Assembly: GCA_016795285.1 (NCBI GenBank)
Contig: JAEUIC010000025.1
Span: forward strand, 186,001 to 250,000
Reading direction: 5' to 3'
DNA from: Planctomycetota bacterium
GTDB lineage: Bacteria; Planctomycetota; B15-G4; SIAN01
DNA: 64,000 nt
Part shown: positions 1-8,340 of the stretch, one piece after another
Layout of the letters: every line of letters begins with the position of its first letter
Numbering within the stretch: the first letter of the stretch is position 1
Made by a program: the position numbers and the translations under genes
Notes under the pieces: generated by a model
The model's input: only the letters and a program-made list of their open reading frames with translations
Told to the model about the DNA's origin: nothing
Database searches by the model: none

Positions 1-1
1 G

Positions 2-94
2 GCGAAGACGCGCCGCCACGCGATCGAGCAGCGCCTCCAGGACCTCGGCGACGACGTGCGCCGCCTGCTCGCGCAGATCCAGGAGATCGTCTAG
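2..94 (+). CDS. C-terminal fragment of an unknown protein (5' end outside window)
   Basis: Thirty codons of an open frame run from the window edge to a TAG at 92-94. The residues are charged and helical (repeated Arg, Gln, Leu, Asp), consistent with the end of an amphipathic helix or coiled coil; no family can be named from so little. It converges on the DUF2878 gene, and the tetranucleotide CTAG at 91-94 provides the stop codon of both genes on opposite strands. The upstream part is not visible. Confidence 0.55.
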   Translation, partial: AKTRRHAIEQRLQDLGDDVRRLLAQIQEIV

Positions 95-648
95 CGCGAG
101 CGCGGTCGGGGCGCGCCGCTCGTCGGGAAGAGGGCTGCCGCGCCCGCGAGCAGCGCCGGGGTGACCACGGCCCACGAAGCGCCGATCGCCAGCAACGTCG
201 CCGGGAGCGGCCGCGCCAGCGTCACGGCGCCGAGCCGCTCCGCGCCGAGGAACGAGAGGCACGCGCCGACCGCTCCGAACGTGGCCGCGAGGAGGTGGCG
301 CACGCCGAAGAGGGGCGCGCGCAACCACTGCAGCGGTCCGCAGAGCGCGCTGGCGAAGAGCGCCCAGAGCGCCCCGATCCAGAGCGGCGCGACGCCCGCG
401 GCGAGCCGCCCTTCCGGCCGGTAGTGCAGCACGCCGCACCGCTCGAGCACGCTGTCGAGCGCGGTGCCGAGCAGCGCCACCGCGACGAGGAAGAGCAGCG
501 CCCGCCGCGGACGTGGCGCGCGCGCGACGTGGAGCGCGAGCAGGAGCGCGAGGAGCGCCACGCCCCACGCCGGCTCGCCTGCAGCCGCCGCCTGCACGGC
601 ACCGAACCAGCCGAGCTGGAAGAGGAGGAACTCGACGACGCTCCTCAT
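91..648 (-). CDS. DUF2878-type integral membrane protein
   Basis: A 185-residue, strongly hydrophobic protein with about five or six membrane segments, resembling the DUF2878 family. No catalytic function is established. Family members commonly lie beside cyclopropane-fatty-acid-type methyltransferases, DUF1365 and DUF1295 genes, which is the context here. The ATG at 646-648 overlaps the TGA of the upstream methyltransferase gene by four bases, so it is probably translated by coupling as the last gene of the lipid operon. The stop is TAG at 91-93. Family assignment is by overall pattern (hydrophobicity, size, neighbours), so moderately sure. Confidence 0.7.
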   Translation of the reverse strand: MRSVVEFLLFQLGWFGAVQAAAAGEPAWGVALLALLLALHVARAPRPRRALLFLVAVALLGTALDSVLERCGVLHYRPEGRLAAGVAPLWIGALWALFASALCGPLQWLRAPLFGVRHLLAATFGAVGACLSFLGAERLGAVTLARPLPATLLAIGASWAVVTPALLAGAAALFPTSGAPRPRSR

Positions 649-1970
649 CGCGGCGCCGCGTCGACGCGCGCGAGCGGCGGCGTCGGAGCGAGCCGCGGCC
701 CCGGCGTTGGCGGCAGCGGCGGCAGCAGTGGCGGCGTGCGGCACTGCGGCCGATCGAAGCGCAGCTGCACGTCGCCGAGCACGCGCTCCTCGAAGCCCCC
801 TTCGCAGTAGGCGAAGTACCACTCCCACGCGCGGATCCGCTGCTCGGGGACGCCCATGCGCGCGAGCGCGGGGCGCTGCGCCAGCAACGCGAGCCGCCAC
901 TCGCGCAGCGTGCGCGCGTAGTGCGGGCCGATCTCGTCGAGCGCGACCAGCCGCAGGTCGCTCGCGCGCGCGGCGGCGCCGACCAGCGCGCTCACCGACG
1001 GGATGCAGCAGCCGGGGAAGATGTGGGTCTGGATGAAGTCGACCGAGTCGCGCGCCGCCTCGTAGCGCTCGTCGGCGATCACGATCGACTGGATCGCCGC
1101 GGCGCCGTGCGGCGCGAGCAGGCGGCCGATGGCGGCGAAGTAGGTCTCGAACTGCCGCCAGCCGATCGCCTCGACCATCTCGACCGAGACCACCTTGTCG
1201 AAGGTGCCGGCGAGGTCGCGGTAGTCCTCGAGGCGGACGTCGATCCGATCGGCGAGGCCGGCGGCGCGCACCCGCTCGCGGGCGAGTTCGTGCTGGCGGC
1301 GCGAGATCGTGGTGGTCGTCACGCGGCAGCCATGCTCGCGCGCGGCGTGCAGCGCGAAGGCGCCCCAGCCGGTGCCGATCTCGAGGAGGTGGTCGCCCGG
1401 CGCGAGCTCGAGGCGGCGGCAGAGGCGCTCGATCTTGGCGCGCTGCGCGTCGGCGAGCGACTGCTCCGGCGTCTCGAAGAGCGCGCAGCTGTAGGTCATC
1501 GAGGGGTCGAGGAAGAGCGCGAAGAAGTCGTTGCCGAGGTCGTAGTGGTCGGCGATGTTGCGCCGCGCGCCGTCGCGGTCGTTGCGCCGCCGCGCATGGG
1601 CGAGGCGCAGGAGCGGCCGCAGCAGGCGCGCGAGCCCCCCCTCCACCTGCTCGTTCAGCACGCGGTTGCGCGCGAAGAGGCGCACCAGCAGGACGAGGTC
1701 GCTCGCGCGCCACTCGCCCGCCATGTAGGACTCGCCGGCGCCGATCGAGCCGCGCAGCGCGACGCGCCACCAGAACTCCGGGTCGAGGACCTCGAGCGTC
1801 ACCGGCTCGGGCAGCGCCGCGCACTTGCGCCCGAAGGTGGTGCGCGCGCCGCCGGCCACGACGACGAGCTCCCCCTCCTCGAGCGCCGCGAGCCGCTCCA
1901 GCACGCTGCGCTGCACCGCGCGCGCGAGCCACGAAGCGGACGCCGATCGCTCCCGCTGCACCGCGCTCAT
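645..1970 (-). CDS. Cyclopropane-fatty-acyl-phospholipid synthase family methyltransferase
   Basis: A 441-residue SAM-dependent methyltransferase of the CFA synthase family. CFA synthases transfer a methyl(ene) group from SAM to the double bond of unsaturated acyl chains in membrane phospholipids. Visible hallmarks are DHYDLGNDFF at residues 141-150, the SAM-binding EIGTGWG at 197-203, and VSVEMVEAIG at 261-270, in normal order, after an N-terminal domain of about 130 residues as in full-length CFA synthases. The C-terminal 30 residues are a Pro-rich tail. Both ends overlap neighbours by four bases (DUF1365 upstream, DUF2878 downstream). The product could be a cyclopropane, methyl-branched or furan precursor; the sequence alone does not say which. 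Confidence 0.9.
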   Translation of the reverse strand: MSAVQRERSASASWLARAVQRSVLERLAALEEGELVVVAGGARTTFGRKCAALPEPVTLEVLDPEFWWRVALRGSIGAGESYMAGEWRASDLVLLVRLFARNRVLNEQVEGGLARLLRPLLRLAHARRRNDRDGARRNIADHYDLGNDFFALFLDPSMTYSCALFETPEQSLADAQRAKIERLCRRLELAPGDHLLEIGTGWGAFALHAAREHGCRVTTTTISRRQHELARERVRAAGLADRIDVRLEDYRDLAGTFDKVVSVEMVEAIGWRQFETYFAAIGRLLAPHGAAAIQSIVIADERYEAARDSVDFIQTHIFPGCCIPSVSALVGAAARASDLRLVALDEIGPHYARTLREWRLALLAQRPALARMGVPEQRIRAWEWYFAYCEGGFEERVLGDVQLRFDRPQCRTPPLLPPLPPTPGPRLAPTPPLARVDAAPR

Positions 1971-2731
1971 GGCCGACTCTCCGCCGCGCGAGGATGGGGA
2001 TGGAAGCGGGCGCGCAGCAGCCAGAGCCGCAACGCCTGCCAGTAGATCGCGCCGATCACGCCGAGCGTCGCGAAGGGGTGGCGGAGCAGCGCCGCGGCGA
2101 GGGTCGCGCCGCCGATCTCGCGCCGCTCGAGCGTCAGCGTCGCATCGAACCCGCGCTGCTCGCCGCGCCGGTTCTCCATGTGGACGACGAAGGTGCCGGC
2201 CGCGTGGCGGAAGCTCCAGGCGTAGTCGTAGTCCATCGGCAGGAAGGGCGAGACGTGGAACGTCTTCTGGAACTGCGCCTCGACCGCGAGCGGCGCCCCC
2301 TGCCCCGGCGGCACCGCGACGACGTAGGAGTGGCGCTCGTTCCACGGCGTGTTGGTGATCTCGGCCAGCACCGCCTCGACGGTGACGCCGTCCTGCGCGT
2401 GGCAGCAATAGAAGGTGACCGGGTTGAAGCAGAAGCCGAAGCAGGCGAGCTGCGTCAGCATCCGCACCGGTCCCGCCGGCCGCCGCCCGAGCTCGAGCGC
2501 CACGCGATCGCGCACCGCGTCGGCGAGCGCCACCTGCGGATCGCCGAGGTAGTCGCTGCGGCGGAAGCGGCGCGCCGCGAGGCGCCGGGTCGACCAGAAC
2601 CAGCGCCCGGCGAAGACGGTGTCGAGCTCGTCGAGGTCGAGCCAGACCATCTCCACGCGGTAGCGGAACTCGCCGGCGGGCGCTTCGAATCGCCGGTGGC
2701 GCACCGCGCCGACGTAGAGCGCGCTGTTCAC
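1967..2731 (-). CDS. DUF1365 domain protein
   Basis: A 254-residue protein of the DUF1365 family. The family signature is clear: an N-terminal LYVGAVRHRR segment, the FCFNPVTFYCC motif near residue 110, the EITNTPWNERHSY segment, and KTFHVSPFLPMD. The biochemical function is unknown. Genes of this family almost always sit next to a flavin amine-oxidase-like protein and a CFA-type methyltransferase, exactly as here, and are linked to membrane-lipid modification under photo-oxidative stress in proteobacteria. The GTG start at 2731 overlaps the TGA of the upstream oxidase by four bases. Confidence 0.88.
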   Translation of the reverse strand: MNSALYVGAVRHRRFEAPAGEFRYRVEMVWLDLDELDTVFAGRWFWSTRRLAARRFRRSDYLGDPQVALADAVRDRVALELGRRPAGPVRMLTQLACFGFCFNPVTFYCCHAQDGVTVEAVLAEITNTPWNERHSYVVAVPPGQGAPLAVEAQFQKTFHVSPFLPMDYDYAWSFRHAAGTFVVHMENRRGEQRGFDATLTLERREIGGATLAAALLRHPFATLGVIGAIYWQALRLWLLRARFHPHPRAAESRP

Positions 2732-3975
2732 GCGAGCTCCACGCCGAACGCGCGCGCCACGCGCAACGCGCTCTGCACGCCGTCCTCGTGGAAGCCGAAG
2801 CCCCAGTAGGCGCCGCAGTAGTGGGTGCCCGCGACGCCGCTGATCTCGCTCCAGCGCGCCTGCGCGGCGAAGCCTCCGTGCGTGTAGACCGGATGGTGGT
2901 AGGTCATCGTGCAGCGGACCAGCGCGGGGTCGATCGCGTCGGCGCGATTGAGCGTGACGAGGCACGGCTCGCGCGTCGGCAGCGACTGCAGCTCGTTCAT
3001 GCCGTAGGTGATCGTGACCTTCTCGCACGGCGTGCGCGGCACGAAGTAGTTCCAGCTCGCCCACGCGCGCCGCGTGCGCGGCAGCACGCGCGCGTCGTGG
3101 TGGAGCTGCGCGACGTTCTCCTGGTAGGGCAGCGCGGAGAGCACCTCGTGCTCCGCCGGGGTCGCGTCGGCCAGCACCCGCAGCGCCTGGTCGGCGTGCA
3201 GCGCGAGGACGACGTGGTCGAACCGTTCGCGGCCGGCGCGGCTCGCGAGTTCGACCCCGTCGACGCGGCGGCGCACCGACTCGACCGGACAGCCGAGCCG
3301 CACCCGCTCGCGGAACGGCGCGACCAGCTTCTCGACGTAGCGCTGCGATCCGCCGGCGATGACGCGCCACTGCGGGCGCCCCTCCACCTGCAGCATCCCG
3401 TGGTGGTCGAAGAAGCGGGCGAAGGGGCGCGCCGGGAAGTCGCCGATCTGCGCCGCCGGCGTCGACCAGAGCGAGGCGGCCATCGGCACCACGTAGTGGT
3501 CGATCAGCTCGCGCGCGAAGCGCCGCCGCGCGAGCCACTCGGCGAGCGTCGGCTCGTCGCCGGCCGGCGCGGCGAGCAGCGCGCGCGCCTCGCGGTTGAA
3601 ACGGACGATCTCGCGCACCATGCGCCAGAAGGAGGGGCGCAGCAGGTTGCGCCGCTGGGCGAACAGCCGGTTCAGGTCGCTGCCGTTCCACTCGAGGCCG
3701 CTCGCCTCCTCCTGCACGCTGAACGACATCGAGCTCGCCTGCGTGGCGACGCCGAGCCGCTCGAGCAGGCGGGTGAAGCCGGGGTAGTTGCGGTCGTTGA
3801 AGACGATGAAGCCCGAGTCGATCGCGAGCCGCTGGCCGCGCACCTCGACGTCGTGCGTGTGGACGTGGCCGCCGATCCGATCGGCCGCCTCGAAGAGCGT
3901 CACGTCGTGGCGCGCGTGCAGCAGCCACGCGACCACGAGGCCCGACACGCCGCTGCCGACGACGGCGATCCTCAC
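2728..3975 (-). CDS. NAD(P)/FAD-dependent amine-oxidase-like protein
   Basis: A 415-residue flavoprotein. The N-terminus carries a Rossmann dinucleotide motif GSGVSG at residues 7-12, then an acidic residue closing the second strand (LFEAADRIGGH), typical of the amine oxidase/phytoene desaturase superfamily. The C-terminus has the FAD-contacting segment around YCGAYWGFGFHEDGV. This subfamily pairs with DUF1365 and CFA-type methyltransferases and probably acts on acyl chains or lipids, not amines; that role is inferred from context. The GTG start at 3975 overlaps the desaturase stop by four bases. Confidence 0.88.
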   Translation of the reverse strand: MRIAVVGSGVSGLVVAWLLHARHDVTLFEAADRIGGHVHTHDVEVRGQRLAIDSGFIVFNDRNYPGFTRLLERLGVATQASSMSFSVQEEASGLEWNGSDLNRLFAQRRNLLRPSFWRMVREIVRFNREARALLAAPAGDEPTLAEWLARRRFARELIDHYVVPMAASLWSTPAAQIGDFPARPFARFFDHHGMLQVEGRPQWRVIAGGSQRYVEKLVAPFRERVRLGCPVESVRRRVDGVELASRAGRERFDHVVLALHADQALRVLADATPAEHEVLSALPYQENVAQLHHDARVLPRTRRAWASWNYFVPRTPCEKVTITYGMNELQSLPTREPCLVTLNRADAIDPALVRCTMTYHHPVYTHGGFAAQARWSEISGVAGTHYCGAYWGFGFHEDGVQSALRVARAFGVELA

Positions 3976-4916
3976 GGCGCGACCCCGGCGCGGCCGCGCG
4001 GATCGCCGTCGTCGCGCACCGCCGGCGGGACGTCGCGCAGCGCGCGCACGATGCCGCACGCCGCGAGGAGGCGCAGCAGGAGCCAGCTCACGTCGAGTTC
4101 GTGCCAGCGGAACCCCTGGCGCGCGGCGGCCGGGTAGTGGTGGTGGTTGTTGTGCCACCCCTCGCCGAGGGTCAGCAGCGCGAGCCAGCCGTTGTTGCGG
4201 CTCTGGTCGGCGGTCGCGTAGCGCCGCTTCCCGAACCGGTGGGCGAGCGAGTTGATGGTGAAGGTGGCGTGGTAGAGCACCACCGTCGAGACGAAGAAGC
4301 CCCAGACGACCAGCTGCCAGCCATCGGTCTCGAGCGCCGGCCACCAGCGCTCGCACGCGGCGCCGGCGGCGTAGAGCGCCGCGAAGAGGAGCGCCGGCAC
4401 GACCACGTCGAAGCGGTCGAGGAAGCGCAGTTCGGGGTAGCGCGCGAGGTCGGGCACGTTCTCGAGGCGCGTGCGGAAGTTCTTCCGCGACAGGAACCAG
4501 CCGACGTGGCTCCACCAGAAGCCGTGCACGACCGGCGAGTGGACGTCCTCCGGCCGATCGGAGACGCGGTGGTGGTCGCGATGGTGCGCCGCCCACCAGA
4601 GCGGCCCGCGCTGGATCGCGGCGGCGCCGAGGCAGGCGAAGAGGAACTGCCCGAGGCGGCCGATCTCGAAGGCGCGGTGCGAGAAGTAGCGGTGGTAGAA
4701 GGCGGTCAACGCGAACATCCGCGCGACGTAGAGGCCGCCGGCGACCAGCAGCGCCGTCGCGCTCACCCCCACCCAGGCGACCGCGCCGCACCCGAGGTGG
4801 AGCAGCACGAACGGGATCACGCGCGGCCAGTCGATCGCGTCGCGCTCCGGCGCCGCCGCCTCCTCGAGCGCGCCGGCGTCGAACCACGCTCGCAGCGTCT
4901 TCGCGAAGCCGCTCAT
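3972..4916 (-). CDS. Acyl-CoA/acyl-lipid desaturase (delta-9 type)
   Basis: A 314-residue membrane di-iron fatty acid desaturase. All three histidine boxes are intact: HRYFSH at 75-80, HHRDHH at 111-116 and HNNHHH at 255-260, separated by hydrophobic membrane segments as in stearoyl-CoA-desaturase-like enzymes. It would introduce a double bond into acyl chains, producing the substrate needed by the CFA-type methyltransferases encoded on both sides. The ATG at 4914-4916 overlaps the stop of the upstream (broken) methyltransferase by four bases, so coupling from that gene may be disturbed by the premature TAG at 5207-5209. Confidence 0.93.
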   Translation of the reverse strand: MSGFAKTLRAWFDAGALEEAAAPERDAIDWPRVIPFVLLHLGCGAVAWVGVSATALLVAGGLYVARMFALTAFYHRYFSHRAFEIGRLGQFLFACLGAAAIQRGPLWWAAHHRDHHRVSDRPEDVHSPVVHGFWWSHVGWFLSRKNFRTRLENVPDLARYPELRFLDRFDVVVPALLFAALYAAGAACERWWPALETDGWQLVVWGFFVSTVVLYHATFTINSLAHRFGKRRYATADQSRNNGWLALLTLGEGWHNNHHHYPAAARQGFRWHELDVSWLLLRLLAACGIVRALRDVPPAVRDDGDPRGRAGVAP

Positions 4917-5989
4917 GGCGCGCGCTCCGGCGCCGCATGCTCCGGCGCGACTCGCTTCGTCATCCGGTAGTGGGCGACGAACCACTCGTTGCCGCCGCGG
5001 AAGCCGAAGAGCTCGGCGCAGGCGAGGAAGAAGAGCTTCCAGCGCATGAAGAGGCGCGCGCCGCCGCCGTGCGCCGCCGCCCCGTTCGCCTCGAGCAGCG
5101 CGATCAGCTCGCCCTTCTGCTGCTCCATGCGCGCGACCCACGCCTCGGCGCTCTGCGCGTAGTGGCGGCCGCTCACCCGCCAATGGGCGTCGAGGAGCAA
5201 GTCGCGCTACAGGCGCGGCAGGAGCGAGTCGGAGGGCATCATCCCGCCGGTGAAGAAGTGGCGCGCCATCCAGTCGTCCGACTCCTTGTCCTCGAACGGA
5301 TAGGGCAGCTCGCGATGGCAGAAGACGTGGAGGAAGAGGCGGCCGTCGGCGCGGAGCCACCGCGCGATGCGGGAGAGCAGCTCCTCCCAGTTGCGCATGT
5401 GCTCGAACATCTCGACCGACACGACGCGGTCGAAGCGGGCGCCCGGATCGAAGCCGTTCATGTCGGCGGTGACGATGCGCACGTTGCCGAGCCCCCGCGC
5501 GGCGGCGCGCGCCTCGATGAAGGCGCGCTGCGACGCCGAGTTCGACACGCCGGTGAAGCGCGACCGCGGGTAGCGCTCGGCGGCGAAGAGCGTGAGCGAG
5601 CCCCAGCCGCAGCCGAGTTCGAGCACCTCCTGCCCGTCCGCGAGCTCGGCGCGCTCGCAGGTGAGCGCCAGCATCGCCTCCTCGGCTCGCGCCAACGGCG
5701 TCGCGGCGTCGGCGAAGAGGCAGCTCGAGTACTTGAGCCGCGGGCCGAGCACCTTCTCGAAGAAGGCGGCCGGCACCTCGTAGTGCTGCTCGTTGGCCTT
5801 CGCGACGGCGATCGCGACCGGGCTCGCGCGCATCTCCTCGAGCCACCGTTCGAGCTTCTGCTGGCGCCCCTCGACGTCGCCCGGATCCTCCGCGGCGAGG
5901 CGCTTCTCGAGCAGCCGCCGGATGCCGGCGCGCACCAGGAAATCGGGCACGCGCCCCGACTCGACCAGTTCGATGAGGGAGTCGCTCAC
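4913..5989 (-). pseudogene. Second CFA-type SAM methyltransferase, interrupted by an in-frame TAG
   Basis: From the GTG at 5989 the frame encodes 260 residues of a CFA-family methyltransferase: NEQHYEVPAAFF (66-77), SAM motif LELGCGWGSL (123-132) and SVEMFEHM (191-198). It then meets TAG at 5207-5209. The same frame continues without any shift for 97 more codons to TGA at 4913-4915, and this continuation is the expected family C-terminus (RDLLLDAHWRVSGRHY, then WKLFFLACAELFGF and EWFVAHYR). Homologues have a conserved Gln at the stop position (F-Q-x-D-L), so a single CAG to TAG change explains it. It may be a real nonsense mutation, readthrough, or a sequencing error. TAG also ends other genes here, so reassignment is unlikely. 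The 260-residue product lacks the C-terminal domain. Confidence 0.85.
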
Positions 5990-6783
5990 GACGGGTCCTC
6001 GCGAGGCGGCCACGGGAAGAAGGCGCTGGTGGTGCGCTGGTAGGCGCGGTAGTCGTCGCCGCGGCTCTTCAGCGCCTGCGCCTCGGTCGGCGGGATGCCC
6101 GACACGAACAGGATCAGCAGCACCATCGCCACCGCGACCGCGAGCGGCGCCGCGATGAAGCCGCTGCCCCACGCGAGCGGCACGTAGGCGCACCAGTGCA
6201 GCCACTCGAAGAAGTAGTTGGGATGGCGCGACCAGCGCCACAGCCCGACGCGGCAGGTGCGCCCGCGATTCGCCGGGTCGGCGCGGAAGCGGGCGAGCTG
6301 CAGGTCGGCCAGCGACTCGCCGGCGATCGACAGCGCGAAGAGCGCCAACGCGGCGAGCAGCGCGCCGGTCGGCAGCGGCGCGGCAAGTCGCGCCAGCGCG
6401 AAGGGCGACAGCGAGAGCAGCACGGCAAGCAGCGCCTGCAGCTGGAAGAACCAGAAGAAGAAGCGCGGCGCGCCGCCGGCGAACCGCGCGCGCAGCGATC
6501 GGTAGCGGCCGTCCTCCGGCTCGCCGCGCAGCCGCACGACCAGATGCGCGAGCAGTCGCGCGCCCCACGACAGCGCGATCGCGGCCAGCACGAGGCGGCG
6601 GCGACCGTCGCCATCACCGAGCGCGGCGTGCAGCGCTGCGAGCGCGGCGACAGCGGCCGTCCACCCCGCATCGACGATCCCGGCGTTGCCGCTCGCGAGC
6701 GAGCGCTTCCAGAGGAGCGCCATCGCGATGTGGACCATCACGCCACCGACCAAGAGCCCGAGCCATTCCTTCGACAGTTCCAA
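5986..6783 (-). CDS. DUF1295 membrane protein (steroid 5-alpha-reductase-like fold)
   Basis: A roughly 265-residue polytopic membrane protein of the DUF1295 family. The C-terminal half holds the family signature: GLWRWSRHPNYFFEWLHW followed by hydrophobic segments and an R-x-x-Y-x-x-Y-Q-like end, shared with steroid 5-alpha-reductases and isoprenylcysteine methyltransferases. The substrate is unknown; reduction or modification of an acyl chain is an inference from the operon. The TTG at 6783 is chosen because GAGG lies five bases upstream and the hydrophobic N-terminus starts just after it; there is no ATG nearby. It is the first gene of the lipid operon and overlaps the next by four bases. 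Confidence 0.82.
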   Translation of the reverse strand: MELSKEWLGLLVGGVMVHIAMALLWKRSLASGNAGIVDAGWTAAVAALAALHAALGDGDGRRRLVLAAIALSWGARLLAHLVVRLRGEPEDGRYRSLRARFAGGAPRFFFWFFQLQALLAVLLSLSPFALARLAAPLPTGALLAALALFALSIAGESLADLQLARFRADPANRGRTCRVGLWRWSRHPNYFFEWLHWCAYVPLAWGSGFIAAPLAVAVAMVLLILFVSGIPPTEAQALKSRGDDYRAYQRTTSAFFPWPPREDPS

Positions 6784-6791
6784 GCGTGCCT

Positions 6792-6812
6792 CGCACCCTC
6801 TGCTAGGGTGCG
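6792..6812. promoter_or_regulatory. Perfect palindrome just upstream of the lipid operon
   Basis: CGCACCCT (6792-6799) and AGGGTGCG (6805-6812) are exact inverted repeats of eight bases around a five-base centre. The element ends eight bases before the TTG start at 6783, and its edge overlaps the GAGG that serves as ribosome binding site. It could be a repressor operator or an RNA hairpin that hides the ribosome binding site. Sequence cannot decide. Confidence 0.5.
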
Positions 6813-6952
6813 CATTGGAGCGGCGCATCGGCGCGAGGCAACCACCTGGCACGGCGCGAATCAGCGCTCCCCACGTGGTCGTCGCACGCCTTGGACGTTT
6901 CGTCGGACGACTTCCGGGGACCGCTGCGCACCGCGCGCCGCCACCGACGAAC

Positions 6953-7777
6953 TCAGCGCGGCGCGACGCACGCCGCGAGGAAACGCTCGATCGTCGCGCT
7001 GGCGTCCGAGTCGTCGCCGAGACGCACCCCTTCGTGGCCCGCGTCGACCGGCAGGAAGTGGAGCGGCGCCGCGTCGGCGCGCGTCGCGCGAGCCGCTTGC
7101 GCGCGGGCGAAGAGGCGCTCGCCGTGCGCGAACGGGACGAGGTCGTCGGCGCGGCCATGCACCAAGAGCCACGGCAGCGAGAGCTCGTCCGCCTTCGCGA
7201 AGTTGTCGTAGCGGATGCGCGCGAGGAGGCGCACCGGCAGGAAGGGGAAGCGCTGCGCGCCGACGTCGGGCACCGAGGTGAAGGTCGATTCGGTCAGCAG
7301 GCCGGCGAGCGGCCGGCGGCGCGCCAGCTCGATCGCCACGCCGCCGCCGAGCGACTCGCCCCACGCGACGATCCGCTCCGCTGCGACGCCACCCGCGCGG
7401 AGCGCGTCGTAGGCCGCCTCGGCGTCGAGGTAGGTCCCCTCCTCGCTCGGCGTCCCCTCGCTGTTCCCGAAGCCGCGGTAGTCGAGCAGCAGCGAACTCC
7501 AGCCGATGCGGCGCAGCGCACGCGCCAGCGCGATGCGGCCGCCGATCGAGCCAGCGTTGCCGTGCAGATGGAGCACGACCCCCTTCGGCGCGTCGGCCGT
7601 GATCCACCAGGCGTCGAGCTTCACGCCGTCGCTCGTCACGAGGTCGAGGTCGCGGAAGGGCAGCCGGAACGACGCCGGGGTGTGGGTCGGCGGCGGCGCC
7701 GGATGCCAGACCAGCTTGTGCTGGAAGAAGAACAACCCGAGCGCGGCCAAAGCCCAAGTCAGCAGCAAGGTGCGCAT
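6953..7777 (-). CDS. Alpha/beta hydrolase, membrane-anchored
   Basis: A 274-residue serine hydrolase of the alpha/beta fold. An N-terminal hydrophobic segment (residues 4-18) looks like a signal anchor, placing the catalytic domain outside the cytoplasm. Visible elements are the oxyanion-type HGNAG at 72-76, the nucleophile elbow GESLGG at 140-145 (Ser142), an acid at D211/D212 and His248 in DAGHEG. This matches the BEM46/YfhR-like subfamily of uncharacterised esterases. The ATG at 7777 is preferred; an upstream in-frame ATG would add 13 basic residues. It diverges from the small secreted protein gene at 7854, sharing a 76-base promoter region. Confidence 0.85.
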   Translation of the reverse strand: MRTLLLTWALAALGLFFFQHKLVWHPAPPPTHTPASFRLPFRDLDLVTSDGVKLDAWWITADAPKGVVLHLHGNAGSIGGRIALARALRRIGWSSLLLDYRGFGNSEGTPSEEGTYLDAEAAYDALRAGGVAAERIVAWGESLGGGVAIELARRRPLAGLLTESTFTSVPDVGAQRFPFLPVRLLARIRYDNFAKADELSLPWLLVHGRADDLVPFAHGERLFARAQAARATRADAAPLHFLPVDAGHEGVRLGDDSDASATIERFLAACVAPR

Positions 7778-7853
7778 CGTTGTCACCAGCAGCGGCGGGA
7801 GACGTCTCTTGCGACGCATCGGCGGCGGAACCGTCGATGCGTTGGAGTCCCCC

Positions 7854-8294
7854 ATGCGCTTCCTGCTTCCCCGCGCGTTCGCGCGCACCGCCCTGGCAAT
7901 GCTGCTCCCGATCGGCTCGTTCGCGCCGCCCTCCACCGGCGACGGTGGCGAGGTGCGCGTCGTCTCCCCGGAGGAGCGGCGCCACTTCTACCGGACCGGC
8001 GGCAAGGAGCTGCTCGGCCGACCGGTCCACTTGCACGTCGACGCCGAGGTCTTCCGCAAGGCGCCGCACTCGTTCACCGACCGGTCGGGCGCGCGCTGGG
8101 TCCGCTTCGAGGACCACGGCATCCCGCTCACCCTGCCGGCGCGCTCGCCCTACTGGCTGCAGGTGCGCCGCCACCTCGACGGGGCGCGCGAGTTCTGCCT
8201 GCACGGTCGCGTGCGGATGGTCGCCGGAGACGAGCGGCAACGCGCAGGGGTCGAGGTGACGAAGATCGTCCGCGCGCCCGGCTCGTGGCGGTGA
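7854..8294 (+). CDS. Small secreted protein of unknown function
   Basis: A 146-residue protein not recognised as any family. Residues 1-25 form a signal-peptide-like sequence (MRFLLPRAF, then a hydrophobic run ending near FAPPS). The mature part reads as short alternating strands with many charged and aromatic residues (GRPVHLHVDAEVF, GARWVRFEDHGIPL), which could be a small beta-barrel, but no motif supports a function. It ends 46 bases before the radical SAM gene and could be co-transcribed with it. Coding potential is supported by the signal peptide and a frame that fits the local codon usage. Confidence 0.6.
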   Translation: MRFLLPRAFARTALAMLLPIGSFAPPSTGDGGEVRVVSPEERRHFYRTGGKELLGRPVHLHVDAEVFRKAPHSFTDRSGARWVRFEDHGIPLTLPARSPYWLQVRRHLDGAREFCLHGRVRMVAGDERQRAGVEVTKIVRAPGSWR

Positions 8295-8340
8295 CGGGCG
8301 CCGCCGCGCGCTTTCCCCGCGTTCCCCGGCGGCACGCTTT

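Noticed and set aside
4913..5200. A separate small gene starting at TTG 5200
   Set aside because: It is in the same frame as, and the family C-terminus of, the interrupted methyltransferase; an independent function for this tail is unlikely.
6847..6861. TGGCACG as the -24 half of a sigma-54 promoter
   Set aside because: At the correct spacing the -12 position reads AT in place of GC, and no plus-strand gene follows within 900 bases.
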